A stretch of DNA of 57,636 nucleotides from an uncultured Bacilli bacterium (GTDB lineage Bacteria > Bacillota_I > Bacilli_A > RF39 > UBA660), in contig CALVJW010000005.1 of the NCBI GenBank assembly GCA_944332435.1, forward strand, positions 1 through 57,636. Reading direction: 5' to 3'. Of this stretch, positions 47,114 through 56,052 are shown in pieces. A program made the translations under genes and the position numbers. Position 1 is the first letter of the stretch. Each line of letters opens with the position of its first letter. The notes below the pieces were generated by a model. That model was not told the DNA's origin. It did not search any database and saw nothing but the letters and a program-made list of their open reading frames with translations.

Positions 47114-49516
47114 ATGTATCAATTTAGTAAAATAGAGAAAAAATGGCAACAATATTGGGAAGAACATAAAACATTCGAAGCATCTAATACAAGTGATAAA
47201 GAGAAATTTTACTACTTAGTAGAGTTTCCTTATCCAAGTGGAGCTGGTCTTCATGTTGGACATGTAAGAAGTTATACAGCACTTGATGCAATGGCACGTA
47301 AAAAAAGAATGATGGGCTATAACGTACTTTATCCAATTGGATGGGATGCATTTGGACTTCCTACAGAACAATATGCAATTAAAAATCATATCCATCCAGT
47401 AGAAGCTACAAAAACGAATATTAAGGTATTTAAAAAACAAATTAAAGACTTAGGAATTTCTTTTGATTGGAGTCGAGAATTTGCAACAACTGATCCTGAT
47501 TATTATAAATGGACACAATGGCAATTTTTACAATTTGTAAAACATGGAATGGCATATAAAGCGAAAACAGAAATTAATTGGTGTCCAAATTGTAAAATTG
47601 GTCTTGCGAATGAAGAAGCAGAAGGTGGCGTTTGTGAACGTTGTGGTGGGCCAGTTACCAAAAAAGAAAAAGAACAATGGATGCTTAAGATGAAAAGTTA
47701 TGCAGATAAATTATTAAAAGGGCTTGATGATACAGAATTTCAAGATCGTATTAAAACTGCACAAATTAATTGGATTGGAAAAAGTGAAGGAGCACTTGTT
47801 AATTTTGGATTAAAGGGATTAGAAGATCAGTTAACGGTGTTTACTACGCGTTGTGATACGTTATACGGTGTTACATTTATGGTAATATCACCAGAACATC
47901 CATATATTGAAAAATATAAAGAACAATTAAATAATTATGATGAAGTTGTAAATTATAGAATAGAAGCAAATAAAAAATCGGAAATTGAACGTACTGATAT
48001 GACAAAAGAAAAAACAGGAGTTAAATTAGATGGGATTGTTGCAATTAATCCGGTTACTGGTAAAGAAATAGAAATTTGGGTAAGTGATTATGTCCTTATG
48101 AATTATGGTACTGGAGCAATTATGGCTGTTCCGGCACATGATGAAAGAGATTATGCTTTTGCAAAAAAATTTAATATTCCAATTATTGAAGTAATTAAAG
48201 GTGGAGATATTACCAAAGAAGCTTACACTGGTGATGGTGAAATGGTAAACTCTGGAGTACTAAATGGAATGACCAAAAAAAGTGAATCAATTTTAAAAAT
48301 GTTAGATTACTTAGAAGAAAAAGGAATTGGACATAAACAAATAAATTATCGTCTTCAAGATTGGGTATTTTCTCGTCAACGTTTCTGGGGTGAACCAATT
48401 CCAATGGTACACTGTGAAACATGTGGTTGGGTACCAGTAAAAGAAGAAGATTTACCAGTTACTTTACCAGACGTCGCATCTTATGAGCCAACGGATAATG
48501 GGGAAAGCCCACTAGCTAAAATAGAAGATTGGGTTAATACGACTTGTCCAAAGTGTGGAAATAAAGCAAGAAGAGAAACTGATACGATGCCAAACTGGGC
48601 TGGATCTAGTTGGTATTACTTACGTTATATGGATTCAAAAAATGACCAGGCGTTTGCTAGTACTGAATCTATGAAATATTGGGGTATGGTAGATTATTAT
48701 AATGGTGGTATGGAACATGCAACAAGACACTTGTTATATGCAAGATTCTGGCATCGTTTCTTATATGACCAAGGATTAGTACCATTTCCTGAACCATTTA
48801 AAAAACGTGTTGCCCATGGTATGATACTAGGTGCCAATGGTGAAAAAATGAGTAAGAGTAAAGGAAACGTAGTTAATCCAGATGATATGGTTTGTGAATA
48901 TGGTGCCGATGCGCTTCGAACTTATGAAATGTTTATTGGCGATTATACATCAGATGCGGCATGGAGTGAAAATGGATTAAAAGGATGTAAACGTTTCTTA
49001 GACCGTGTTTATCGCTTGAAAGATCATGTAACAGAAGAAGAAACTTATACACCTAGTTTAGAAATAATCATCAATCAAACCATTAAAAAAGTAGATGAAG
49101 ATTTAGATAATATGAAATATAACACAGCAGTATCTGCTTTAATGATATTATTAAATGAATTTGAAGCACAAGAAAAAATCACAAAAAAAGATTATCATAC
49201 TTTCTTACAATTATTAAATCCAATCGCTCCACATATTACAGAAGAATTAAATGAATTATGTGGGTATAAAACAACGATTTCCGATACTCCTTGGCCAAGT
49301 TATGATCCAAATAAATTAGAAAATAATACCTTCCAATTAGTAGTACAAGTAAATGGAAAAGTACGTGGAAAAATAGAAGTACATACGAATACGACGAAAG
49401 AAGAAATGGAAAAACTTGCTTTCCAAATTGAGAATGTAAAAACATTTACAGATGGAAAAGAAATTGTCAAGGTAATTACAATACCAAAGAAATTAGTAAA
49501 TATTGTTGTAAAATAA
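47114..49516 (+). CDS. leuS: Leucyl-tRNA synthetase
   Basis: An 800-residue class I synthetase of the bacterial type. HIGH motif in YPSGAGLHVGHVRSY near residues 38-50, a zinc-like CPNCKIGLANEEAEGGVCERCG near 155, the CP1 editing domain with FTTRCDTLYGVTF and MAVPAHDERD, a second Cys cluster CETCGWVP and CPKCG, KMSKS motif in GEKMSKSKGNVVNPDD near 578, and C-terminal anticodon and LEURS domains ending in VVQVNGKVRGK. It is the last gene of the T-box operon; control by uncharged tRNA-Leu matches the CTT specifier. Confidence 0.97.
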   Translation: MYQFSKIEKKWQQYWEEHKTFEASNTSDKEKFYYLVEFPYPSGAGLHVGHVRSYTALDAMARKKRMMGYNVLYPIGWDAFGLPTEQYAIKNHIHPVEATKTNIKVFKKQIKDLGISFDWSREFATTDPDYYKWTQWQFLQFVKHGMAYKAKTEINWCPNCKIGLANEEAEGGVCERCGGPVTKKEKEQWMLKMKSYADKLLKGLDDTEFQDRIKTAQINWIGKSEGALVNFGLKGLEDQLTVFTTRCDTLYGVTFMVISPEHPYIEKYKEQLNNYDEVVNYRIEANKKSEIERTDMTKEKTGVKLDGIVAINPVTGKEIEIWVSDYVLMNYGTGAIMAVPAHDERDYAFAKKFNIPIIEVIKGGDITKEAYTGDGEMVNSGVLNGMTKKSESILKMLDYLEEKGIGHKQINYRLQDWVFSRQRFWGEPIPMVHCETCGWVPVKEEDLPVTLPDVASYEPTDNGESPLAKIEDWVNTTCPKCGNKARRETDTMPNWAGSSWYYLRYMDSKNDQAFASTESMKYWGMVDYYNGGMEHATRHLLYARFWHRFLYDQGLVPFPEPFKKRVAHGMILGANGEKMSKSKGNVVNPDDMVCEYGADALRTYEMFIGDYTSDAAWSENGLKGCKRFLDRVYRLKDHVTEEETYTPSLEIIINQTIKKVDEDLDNMKYNTAVSALMILLNEFEAQEKITKKDYHTFLQLLNPIAPHITEELNELCGYKTTISDTPWPSYDPNKLENNTFQLVVQVNGKVRGKIEVHTNTTKEEMEKLAFQIENVKTFTDGKEIVKVITIPKKLVNIVVK

Positions 49517-49545
49517 AAGGAATGATTATTAGTCATTCCTTTTTT
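49516..49545. terminator. Bidirectional terminator between leuS and the minus-strand gene
   Basis: AAAGGAATGA/TCATTCCTTT stem, seven-nt loop, T run. Confidence 0.85.
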
Positions 49546-50764
49546 ATCCATAAATTCCTTTTAACATATTAGATACTGCTGCATATACATAAGATATTCT
49601 ATACCAAGTTGCAAAATTAACAATTCCTGTTACGGGAAGATTAAAGACACTTTGAAATTTTTTGACTGCTGCTACTGTGTCTGTTCCAAATATACCATTG
49701 GCATTTTTAATAGCAGGAATTGCTGGATAACTACCACGTATTTTATTGAGGGCATTTTGTAGTTGTCTAACTTCTTCCCCACAGGCACCTTCACTTAAAT
49801 TATAGCCAGGAAAAGAAGTAGGAAGATTATCGACTAATTCGGCTGTTTTTAATTCAATTGTATTCCCATAATAATATCTTACGATTTGTAATGAATGATA
49901 TCCTTGATCACCTAATGATTTAGACCCCCATTGACTAAGCCATCCTTTTCTAATTACATTTTTACCATCACAGTATTGTGCTAAAAAAGGATAACCACGA
50001 TCAGGAAAAGTTAAATATTCCATAAATACTTCATCAACGGCATTAGAAATCGTATCAAAAATAGTTCTATTATGAGTATATTTTTGATCATATGCAGTAG
50101 AAGAAGTAATCGTAAAATTATATCCCTTTGATAAATACCATTCTGTATAAATACGGTTTAATGTAAAAGATACAATCGCATGAATATTTGCTTTTAATGT
50201 TTCCTTTGGCCAACTTGGATATATTTCTGAACAAGTTACATTTTTAATATAATCCGTAAATGTTACATAATAATTAGGTGCTGATGTATCACTAGGAATA
50301 CCATCATGTACAATAATATATCCAGGTATAATTACTTTTGGTAATACTTTTCCCTCTGGATTTAAGTTATCAGGATTTTCAATAATTTTAGGATCTCCAT
50401 TTTCCCATAAAGTAGGAGGAGTAATGATTGTTATATTTCTACCATATCCTTCTTGTGATGTATGAAAGAATACATCTTGATATGATTCAATCCCATCATA
50501 AATTTGTACACCAACAATGGAACTGATGCCAAGACCTTCTTTCGTAACAGTAATATTGTAAGTACTAAACGGTTGTATTTCTGTTTGTGGTTCTAAAGAA
50601 TAATTTTTATCTGGGGCATCTAATTCTATGATTTTTGTTTTCCCAGATTGGTCTGTTATAAGATCAATTTCCGTATTATTCCCACTAATATGAACCTTTG
50701 CCCCTTGAATAGGCTCTGCAATATTATCAACAAAAACACTTACAACTAAGCGACCTTTTGCCAT
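49544..50764 (-). CDS. SpoIID-like protein with C-terminal peptidoglycan-binding domain
   Basis: A 406-residue protein without an obvious signal peptide. ATG 50764 is chosen (AAAGGA ten bases upstream) over a TTG three codons earlier. The N-terminal 110 residues form a beta-sandwich of the carboxypeptidase-regulatory/CnaB sort (GRLVVSVFVDN, IQGAKVHISG). The centre (about 165-310) resembles the SpoIID fold: YIKNVTCSEIYPSWPKETLKA, later AVDEVFMEYL. Residues 325-395 are a PG_binding_1 domain (CGEEVRQLQNALNKI, GIFGTDTVAAVKKFQSVFN). Such proteins occur in anaerobic spore formers and are probably spore or wall associated. Catalytic residues of a lytic transglycosylase are not certain. Confidence 0.68.
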   Translation of the reverse strand: MAKGRLVVSVFVDNIAEPIQGAKVHISGNNTEIDLITDQSGKTKIIELDAPDKNYSLEPQTEIQPFSTYNITVTKEGLGISSIVGVQIYDGIESYQDVFFHTSQEGYGRNITIITPPTLWENGDPKIIENPDNLNPEGKVLPKVIIPGYIIVHDGIPSDTSAPNYYVTFTDYIKNVTCSEIYPSWPKETLKANIHAIVSFTLNRIYTEWYLSKGYNFTITSSTAYDQKYTHNRTIFDTISNAVDEVFMEYLTFPDRGYPFLAQYCDGKNVIRKGWLSQWGSKSLGDQGYHSLQIVRYYYGNTIELKTAELVDNLPTSFPGYNLSEGACGEEVRQLQNALNKIRGSYPAIPAIKNANGIFGTDTVAAVKKFQSVFNLPVTGIVNFATWYRISYVYAAVSNMLKGIYG

Positions 50765-50793
50765 ATCTTTCAAATCCTTTCTACTATCAATTT

Positions 50794-50823
50794 ATTATAT
50801 GTTTTATATAAAATAATTATCAA
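50794..50823 (-). promoter_or_regulatory. Promoter of the SpoIID-like gene
   Basis: Minus strand TTGATA (50823-50818), 18 bp, TATAAT (50799-50794). The same -10 reads CATATAAT, which also fits the mother-cell CATAnnnT motif, so a sigma-E/K origin cannot be excluded. Confidence 0.5.
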
Positions 50824-50879
50824 TCTAAGAGAAACATATTTTATATTTTTAATATAATGATAGTAATGGAGGCGTTTTT

Positions 50880-51635
50880 ATGAATAATGAATTAGAAGCA
50901 AAGCAATTAGTATTTCGGTATCCACCATTAGAAGAGGGGAGTACAGGAAATGAGGTTATTATCTTACAAGAAAAATTGAAATTATTAGGTGATTATGATG
51001 CTAGTATTACTGGTAGTTTTGGACCTCGTACTACAGAATCAGTAAAAAGATTTCAGCAAGATCAAAGGTTAGAACCAACAGGAGTAGTTGGGAAAGATAC
51101 TTGGGAAGCATTATTTCGTCTAACGAATAATATGTTGCCAGCTAGTAAAATACAGACAAAACCAACACTTCGCCTTGGCAGTAGTGGGCCATATGTTATC
51201 GAACTACAGAGAATTTTAACGGATTTATTGTATTATAAGGGACCAATTAATGGAATTTTTGATTCTAGTGTACAAACTGCGGTAAAGTCATTTCAAAGTA
51301 TCAACCATTTAACTGCTGATGGAATTGTTGGAAGAGATACTTGGAGTGCACTAGATACGCTTTATTCACCACTGGCAATTTGTGAAGGAGAAACAGGAGA
51401 GGAAAATACGATTTCTTACACTGTTGTAGCAGGGGATAGTTTATGGAGTATTGCCAAAAAATTTGGTACAACCGTTGATGAAATCAAACGATTGAATAAT
51501 TTAACAAATGACACCATTTTTATCGGTCAAGTATTAAAAATTCCGGTAAAGGGAGAGTCTATCCCGCCACAAGATATATCTACTTATACTGTTGTAGCAG
51601 GGGATACGCTTTTTATGGGGAATAATGAGTATTAA
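50880..51635 (+). CDS. Peptidoglycan-binding/LysM protein, 3' part displaced by a mobile element
   Basis: A 251-residue product with two PG_binding_1 domains (STGNEVIILQEKLKLLGDYD with FGPRTTESVKRFQQ; SSGPYVIELQRILTDLLYYK with FDSSVQTAVKSFQS) and a full LysM at about residues 180-225 (YTVVAGDSLWSIAKKFG). A second LysM starts STYTVVAGDTL and breaks off: six codons of unrelated sequence and TAA follow. At the window end (57623-57636), after a recombinase gene, bases read V-S-G-D and AC, the continuation expected of a LysM. The gene was therefore probably longer and was split by the element. RBS GGAGGCG. It is divergent from the SpoIID-like gene, also with PG-binding repeats. Confidence 0.82.
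   Translation: MNNELEAKQLVFRYPPLEEGSTGNEVIILQEKLKLLGDYDASITGSFGPRTTESVKRFQQDQRLEPTGVVGKDTWEALFRLTNNMLPASKIQTKPTLRLGSSGPYVIELQRILTDLLYYKGPINGIFDSSVQTAVKSFQSINHLTADGIVGRDTWSALDTLYSPLAICEGETGEENTISYTVVAGDSLWSIAKKFGTTVDEIKRLNNLTNDTIFIGQVLKIPVKGESIPPQDISTYTVVAGDTLFMGNNEY
51600..51607 (+). other. Putative attL core
   Basis: GGGGATAC at the point where the LysM reading departs from family sequence; the partner GGTGATAC at 57629-57636 differs at one base. Confidence 0.5.
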
Positions 51636-51660
51636 ATTAAATTTTATATATAAAACATTG

Positions 51661-51688
51661 CTTAAGTTTTCCCAACTTAAGTTTTTTT
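51661..51688 (+). terminator. Terminator just inside the left end of the element
   Basis: CTTAAGTT/AACTTAAG stem, TTCCC loop, seven T. It ends transcription from the LysM gene or insulates the cargo. Confidence 0.8.
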
Positions 51689-51696
51689 GGTATAAT
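51688..51696 (+). promoter_or_regulatory. Extended -10 promoter of the cargo operon
   Basis: TGG-TATAAT at 51688-51696, directly after the terminator and 38 bp before ATG 51734. Confidence 0.6.
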
Positions 51697-51733
51697 TTAA
51701 TTATCAAGAACTTTTGAAAGGAGTATGATTTTT

Positions 51734-52138
51734 ATGGAAGTAAAATTAAGTGAAGTAATTGATGCCCTATACTTTACAAACGATGAAATTGAATACTATT
51801 ATAATCCAACTAATGGAGAAATATTTATGTCAAATATTGGAGATTATGAAAACTTAAATGAAGATGAATTGGATGAACTATTTGAAAAATCTATTATGTT
51901 ACCCACTAGATATGACATTAATGAATATGAAATGATGGAAGATTTTGTAGAAACTATTGAAGATATTAGACTTCAAAATCAACTATATATTTCTCTAAAT
52001 GGTAGTGGTGCATTTAGAAGGTTTAAAGATACTTGCATTAATTCTGATATTATTAACGATTGGTATAAATTTAGAGATGAAAAATATAAAGAAATTGCTA
52101 TAAATTGGTGCAAAGAGAATAATATCAAATTTGAATAG
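51734..52138 (+). CDS. UPF0158 family protein
   Basis: A 134-residue acidic protein. ATG 51734 is chosen with AAAGGAG ten bases upstream; the ATG at 51725 is too close to it. The pattern fits UPF0158: VKLSEVIDALYFTNDEIEYYYN, a central MMEDFVETI helix, SGAFRRFKDTC near residue 100 and DWYKFRDEKYKEIAINWCKENNI at the end. The function of the family is unknown; members are common in accessory gene sets of Firmicutes. It is first of four closely spaced cargo genes (next gene after 10 bp). Confidence 0.75.
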   Translation: MEVKLSEVIDALYFTNDEIEYYYNPTNGEIFMSNIGDYENLNEDELDELFEKSIMLPTRYDINEYEMMEDFVETIEDIRLQNQLYISLNGSGAFRRFKDTCINSDIINDWYKFRDEKYKEIAINWCKENNIKFE

Positions 52139-52148
52139 GAGATGAATA

Positions 52149-53705
52149 ATGAAGAAGCTTTTAAGAAATTATGATTTTGAAGATTATTTTGACTCACTTA
52201 TACTATCTCGTGGAAAAAGTTACTATAAAGAAAATAGAATATTAGATATTTGGTGCCAACAAGACTTAGTAACTGCTTATATTGATGGCTCTGAAATATA
52301 TAGAATTGAAATAAGAGCAAATGATAAGGAGTTGAATAATTTTTATTGTTCCTGTCCATATTCAGAAGATGGTGAATACATGTGCAAACATATTGCTGCT
52401 GTGCTTTATTATTTAGAAGAAAATGATATTCCAGAATTAGAAATTTCAAATAGAAAGAAAGTAAAAAAAGAAAAAGACAAATCCGAGCTTTCTAAAATAT
52501 ATGATGAAATGAATTATAAATTAAGAAAAATAAGTGATAGAAATGGTTTTGTTAATTATTATAATGGAAGATACTTTGTAGATTTAATTTCTAATGTATC
52601 TGATTACATAGATGATTTTATAGATAACGAAGAATATAACAATGCTTTTGAACTAATCAAATATACATATAGATTTATAAAGGATACTTCTATGGACGGT
52701 TCTAATGGTGAATTTCAAGATTCATTATATTTAATTAATGAAAGTGTAAGTAAACTTTTATATAATGATGAGTATTTTGATATCTTTTTAGATTATACTG
52801 AAGATATAGCATTAAATAATACTCTAGATGATTTTTCTGATTCCCCATTGCATGCATTTATCCTTTATGTTCATGATAACGGTTCAGCTAAAAAAGTTGT
52901 TAAAATACTAGATGAAATTGAGTTGAACACTTATGGAATATTTGTTAGTCAAATTTTAGATAAAATATCATTAACTTATGATTTCATTGATAAAAATGAT
53001 GCTATAAAAATGTGCTATGAAAGTATTGAACATTGTGGAGTAAAAGAATTATTAATTAAGTATTTAAAAAATGATAATAAAATAGATGAAGTAATACGAA
53101 TACTAAAAAATGATATTAAAAATCATGTAAGAAAAGATATGGCTTATGACAAATTACTAGATATTTATGATGAATATGGTAAATTAGAAGAAAAGAAAAA
53201 ATTACTGCCGGAAGTTATAGTAGAAACAAATAGTTTTGCAAGATATAAGGAACTAAAAGATATGTATAGTGATTCTGAATGGAATTCTGTAAAAGAAAAA
53301 ATAATTTCTAAAATTAGACCTAATAATAAGGATATTTTAGAAGATATTTATATGGAAGAGAATGAAACTAATAAATTATTTGAATTATTGAAGAAAAATC
53401 CTAGTTTGTATAGATTAGCAAAATATCAAGATGCAGTAAAAGATAAATATAGTAAAGAATTATTAAATTTTTATAAACCACAAATAATTGAAGAGTCAAA
53501 AAGAGTATTAGATAGAAAATGGTATCAAGAATTATGTCTCTATATTAGAAAAATGAAAGAACTTGATAATTCTGATGATTTTATCTTTGATATGTTAAAG
53601 GAAATGTATCCTAATTATAGGAGTAAACGAGCATTTAAAGAAGAAATAATGAATGTTTTAAGTCCTAAAAATAAACAAAGGTTTTATGAATTAATAGAAA
53701 AATAG
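52149..53705 (+). CDS. SWIM zinc-finger protein with long helical C-terminal region
   Basis: A 518-residue protein. A SWIM zinc finger lies at about residues 62-85: FYCSCPYSEDGEYMCKH, the CxCxnCxH ligand pattern, after an N-terminal DYFDSLILSRGKSYYKENRI stretch usual for the family. The rest (about 110-518) is predicted to be all helix, with repeated helix pairs of the HEAT/TPR sort. SWIM domains bind nucleic acid or partner proteins; similar two-part proteins are widespread and uncharacterised. Some SWIM proteins accompany SNF2 helicases, but no helicase is present here. RBS TAGGAGATG. Co-transcribed with the UPF0158 and RhuM genes. Confidence 0.85.
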   Translation: MKKLLRNYDFEDYFDSLILSRGKSYYKENRILDIWCQQDLVTAYIDGSEIYRIEIRANDKELNNFYCSCPYSEDGEYMCKHIAAVLYYLEENDIPELEISNRKKVKKEKDKSELSKIYDEMNYKLRKISDRNGFVNYYNGRYFVDLISNVSDYIDDFIDNEEYNNAFELIKYTYRFIKDTSMDGSNGEFQDSLYLINESVSKLLYNDEYFDIFLDYTEDIALNNTLDDFSDSPLHAFILYVHDNGSAKKVVKILDEIELNTYGIFVSQILDKISLTYDFIDKNDAIKMCYESIEHCGVKELLIKYLKNDNKIDEVIRILKNDIKNHVRKDMAYDKLLDIYDEYGKLEEKKKLLPEVIVETNSFARYKELKDMYSDSEWNSVKEKIISKIRPNNKDILEDIYMEENETNKLFELLKKNPSLYRLAKYQDAVKDKYSKELLNFYKPQIIEESKRVLDRKWYQELCLYIRKMKELDNSDDFIFDMLKEMYPNYRSKRAFKEEIMNVLSPKNKQRFYELIEK

Positions 53706-53720
53706 AAAGTTGGTGAAATC

Positions 53721-54698
53721 TTGAAAAACAATATAATTATATATATATCAAAAGATGGTAATGTAAAAGTTGATGTTAATGTACAAAATGAAGATATTTG
53801 GATGAGTCAAGATGTAATGGCTAATCTTTATGATACAACTAAAAATAATATTTCAATACACCTAAAAAATATTTTTGATGAAGGTGAGTTAGAAAAAGAT
53901 TCAGTTGTTAAGAAATTCTTAACAACTGCCAGTGATGGCAAAAATTACAATGTTTTACACTATAATTTAGATGCTATCATTGCTGTAGGTTATAGAATAA
54001 ACTCTAAAAAAGCAACTGAATTTAGAATATGGGCAACTAGAGTTTTAAAAGAATACATGGTTAAAGGTTTTGCCTTAAATGATGAGAGATTAAGAAATAA
54101 TGGAGGTAGTCCTTACTTTGAAGAATTATTAGCTAGAATTCGTGATATTAGATCTTCTGAAAAAATATTTTGGAGAAAAGTGTTGGATATTTATGCGACT
54201 TCAATTGATTACAATCCTAAAGATAATTTATCAATAGACTTTTTCAAAACTGTACAAAACAAAATGCATTATGCTACACATGGCAACACAGCAGCCGAGG
54301 TAATATTTACACGAGTTGATTCTAATAAAGAAAATTTAGGACTTACTAATTTTAAAGGTAATTATCCAACAAAAAGTGAAACTGAAATTGCTAAAAACTA
54401 TTTAACTGAGGAAGAGCTTAATACTCTAAATAGAATGGTATCAGCTTATTTGGATATTGCAGAAATTAATGCTTTAGATAGACATCCCATGACAATGAAA
54501 GATTGGGTTAATGAGTTAGATTCATTTTTAAAGATGACAAGAAAAGATATTTTAAAAGATAACGGAAAAATATCACATGAAGAAGCGTTAAAAAAAGCAC
54601 ATGAAGAATATGATAAATATATGCAAAAGCATTTAACTACTGCCGAACAAGATTACTTAGAAATACTAAATAAAGAAATAGAAGAAATCAATAAATAA
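53721..54698 (+). CDS. RhuM family protein
   Basis: A 325-residue protein of the virulence RhuM family. TTG 53721 is taken as start with TTGGTGAAAT upstream. The N-terminal half shows the conserved IWMSQDVMANLYDTTKNNIS, HLKNIFDEGEL and HYNLDAIIAVGYRINSKKATEFRIWA, with a further RVLKEYMVKGFALNDERL; the C-terminal half, with NYLTEEELNTLNRMVSAYLDIAE and a long helix, is also standard. RhuM genes are found on Salmonella SPI-3, phages and many mobile elements; the biochemical role is unknown, though a DNA-binding or toxin-like role has been proposed. It lies 15 bp after the SWIM gene and before the HExxH gene. Confidence 0.9.
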   Translation: MKNNIIIYISKDGNVKVDVNVQNEDIWMSQDVMANLYDTTKNNISIHLKNIFDEGELEKDSVVKKFLTTASDGKNYNVLHYNLDAIIAVGYRINSKKATEFRIWATRVLKEYMVKGFALNDERLRNNGGSPYFEELLARIRDIRSSEKIFWRKVLDIYATSIDYNPKDNLSIDFFKTVQNKMHYATHGNTAAEVIFTRVDSNKENLGLTNFKGNYPTKSETEIAKNYLTEEELNTLNRMVSAYLDIAEINALDRHPMTMKDWVNELDSFLKMTRKDILKDNGKISHEEALKKAHEEYDKYMQKHLTTAEQDYLEILNKEIEEINK

Positions 54699-54714
54699 TA
54701 GGTTGGTGATAATA

Positions 54715-55428
54715 GTGAGAAAAGTTTTAAAAACGAATTTGTGTAAAATAAATTATTCACAGAGTTTAGAAAAATTAGCAGAAGCAACTATCCAATTACT
54801 TGATAAAAAGATAATTGAATACAGATTGTTTTTTGAATCACCTATTAGTGAACAGATAGTTGTTAATTACTTTGATACTGTAGAAGAGTTTAGAGAATTT
54901 ATATATGAAATTAGAGGTGAAAGAGATTCATTACCTGAATATGCTAGAGGAACTTATGATAATGGAATGGTTAATGCATGTGTAAATCCTAAATTTCAGT
55001 TAAAAAGGTTATATACTGCTAGTCATGAGTTGTTTCATATTTTGTATATGCAATATATATTAAATAATGATTATTCAAAAAGAATAGTTTGGTATGATGA
55101 AGGCATGGCACAATTTATGTCGGGAGAAAAAGATTCGTTGAATGACGACGGCATTTTTAAAGAATTTTATTTGAAAGTAAGAGAAGAAACAAAAGTAATC
55201 CCTCAGTTGAATAGCTTAGAACATGGGAATTCTTTTATTAATGAAGCTTATAATGGCTATGACCTAAGTTATTTATCTATAAAGTATTTATCAGAGATGT
55301 TAAGTGTTGAACAATTTAAAGGTTTAATGTCTGATTTTTCAAAGATTAGTCAATATGGAGATGATATAATTCAGAAAATGTTTAGTTATTATGATGCAAA
55401 GTTAGAAAACGAAATTGTAAAAAAATAA
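54715..55428 (+). CDS. Gluzincin-type metallopeptidase-like protein (HExxH)
   Basis: A 237-residue protein without signal peptide. GTG 54715 is taken as start with GGTTGGTGAT just upstream. It has a zinc-peptidase signature SHELFHILYMQ (HExxH) near residue 105 and, 30 residues later, WYDEGMAQFM, whose Glu would be the third ligand, as in the peptidase MA/DUF2268-like gluzincins. The N-terminal 90 residues (IEYRLFFESPISEQIVVNYFD) would be the accompanying domain. It is probably an intracellular protease acting within the cargo system. Last of the four cargo genes; substrate unknown. Confidence 0.72.
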   Translation: MRKVLKTNLCKINYSQSLEKLAEATIQLLDKKIIEYRLFFESPISEQIVVNYFDTVEEFREFIYEIRGERDSLPEYARGTYDNGMVNACVNPKFQLKRLYTASHELFHILYMQYILNNDYSKRIVWYDEGMAQFMSGEKDSLNDDGIFKEFYLKVREETKVIPQLNSLEHGNSFINEAYNGYDLSYLSIKYLSEMLSVEQFKGLMSDFSKISQYGDDIIQKMFSYYDAKLENEIVKK

Positions 55429-55772
55429 ATTTAATCATCTTATAAAATTTAGTGAAAACTAGAAATTAGGATGATTTTTTGTGCTATAAATTATTCTTAT
55501 TATTAGGTTTATCCTATATATCATCCTACAAATTAGGATGAATTTCGTAAGTACGAAATAAGAATGGTGCATATATGAACCCTTATTTTATAAGGAAAAG
55601 CGAGTGTATATGCACCATCTTCTTATCCTGCTAATCAGTAATTAATTAATTTTTTTGAATTTTAGGATAATATAAAAAATTAACAATAAAAATATAACTT
55701 GACTCCCATATTTTAAAGAGGTATCATCCATGCAAAAGGAGATGATGCTTATGAAAAATATAATGGAGGAAT
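55429..55772. other. Gene-free, palindrome-rich region of the element
   Basis: About 340 bp without a supported gene. It holds TCATCCTA/TAGGATGA (55521-55541), ATTTCGTA/TACGAAAT (55542-55559) and a perfect 12-bp inverted repeat ATGGTGCATATA/TATATGCACCAT (55564-55575 and 55607-55618) enclosing CCTTAT/ATAAGG. The block TTAGGATGA occurs twice (55465, 55533). Consecutive hairpins just upstream of the recombinase module could be an origin of transfer, a transcription switch or recombinase-accessory sites. At 55751-55786 a short frame of 11 codons precedes the next ORF and may be a leader peptide. Confidence 0.6.
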
Positions 55773-55880
55773 ATGAAGTTAAGTAATATTTTTGAGTATG
55801 TAATATGCATACCAAATAATATTACTAAAATTAAAGTTAATGCCATAGGTTTAAATGGAGGTAATAAACTCTATGGTTGA
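55773..55880 (+). CDS. Small ORF upstream of the recombinase module
   Basis: A 35-codon frame starting MKLSNIFEYVICIPN with GGAGG four bases before ATG 55773. It ends in TGA at 55878-55880, overlapping the next start (ATG 55873) by 8 nt, which suggests translational coupling. Its size and place match the tiny proteins often encoded before large serine recombinases. No function can be named; it may only be a coupling leader. Confidence 0.4.
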   Translation: MKLSNIFEYVICIPNNITKIKVNAIGLNGGNKLYG

Positions 55881-56052
55881 ATACAAAGTTAATTTAAAGT
55901 TTAAAGAAAATGGAAAATCTTTAAACGAAACAATAACTGAAGTATTAAAAATTGAATTACAAAAAAAGATTAATAAGACTTGTAATATTTTAAATTTAGA
56001 GCTACCATTCAATCATACTCATTATTTCCAAAAGGAAAGGAGAAATAATTAA
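55873..56052 (+). CDS. Small recombinase-associated protein
   Basis: A 59-residue basic protein (MVEYKVNLKFKENGKSLNE at the start). ATG 55873 is preceded by GGAGGT at 55857-55862. The stop overlaps the recombinase start (TAATG at 56050-56054), so the two are translated together. Strand-turn-helix content and the coupling suggest an accessory or directionality factor, but similar small ORFs are not characterised well enough to say. Confidence 0.6.
   Translation: MVEYKVNLKFKENGKSLNETITEVLKIELQKKINKTCNILNLELPFNHTHYFQKERRNN

Noticed and set aside
55465-55541. CRISPR-like repeats (TTAGGATGA blocks)
   Set aside because: Only two or three short blocks of 9 nt with uneven spacing and no cas genes; palindromic DNA of the element explains them.
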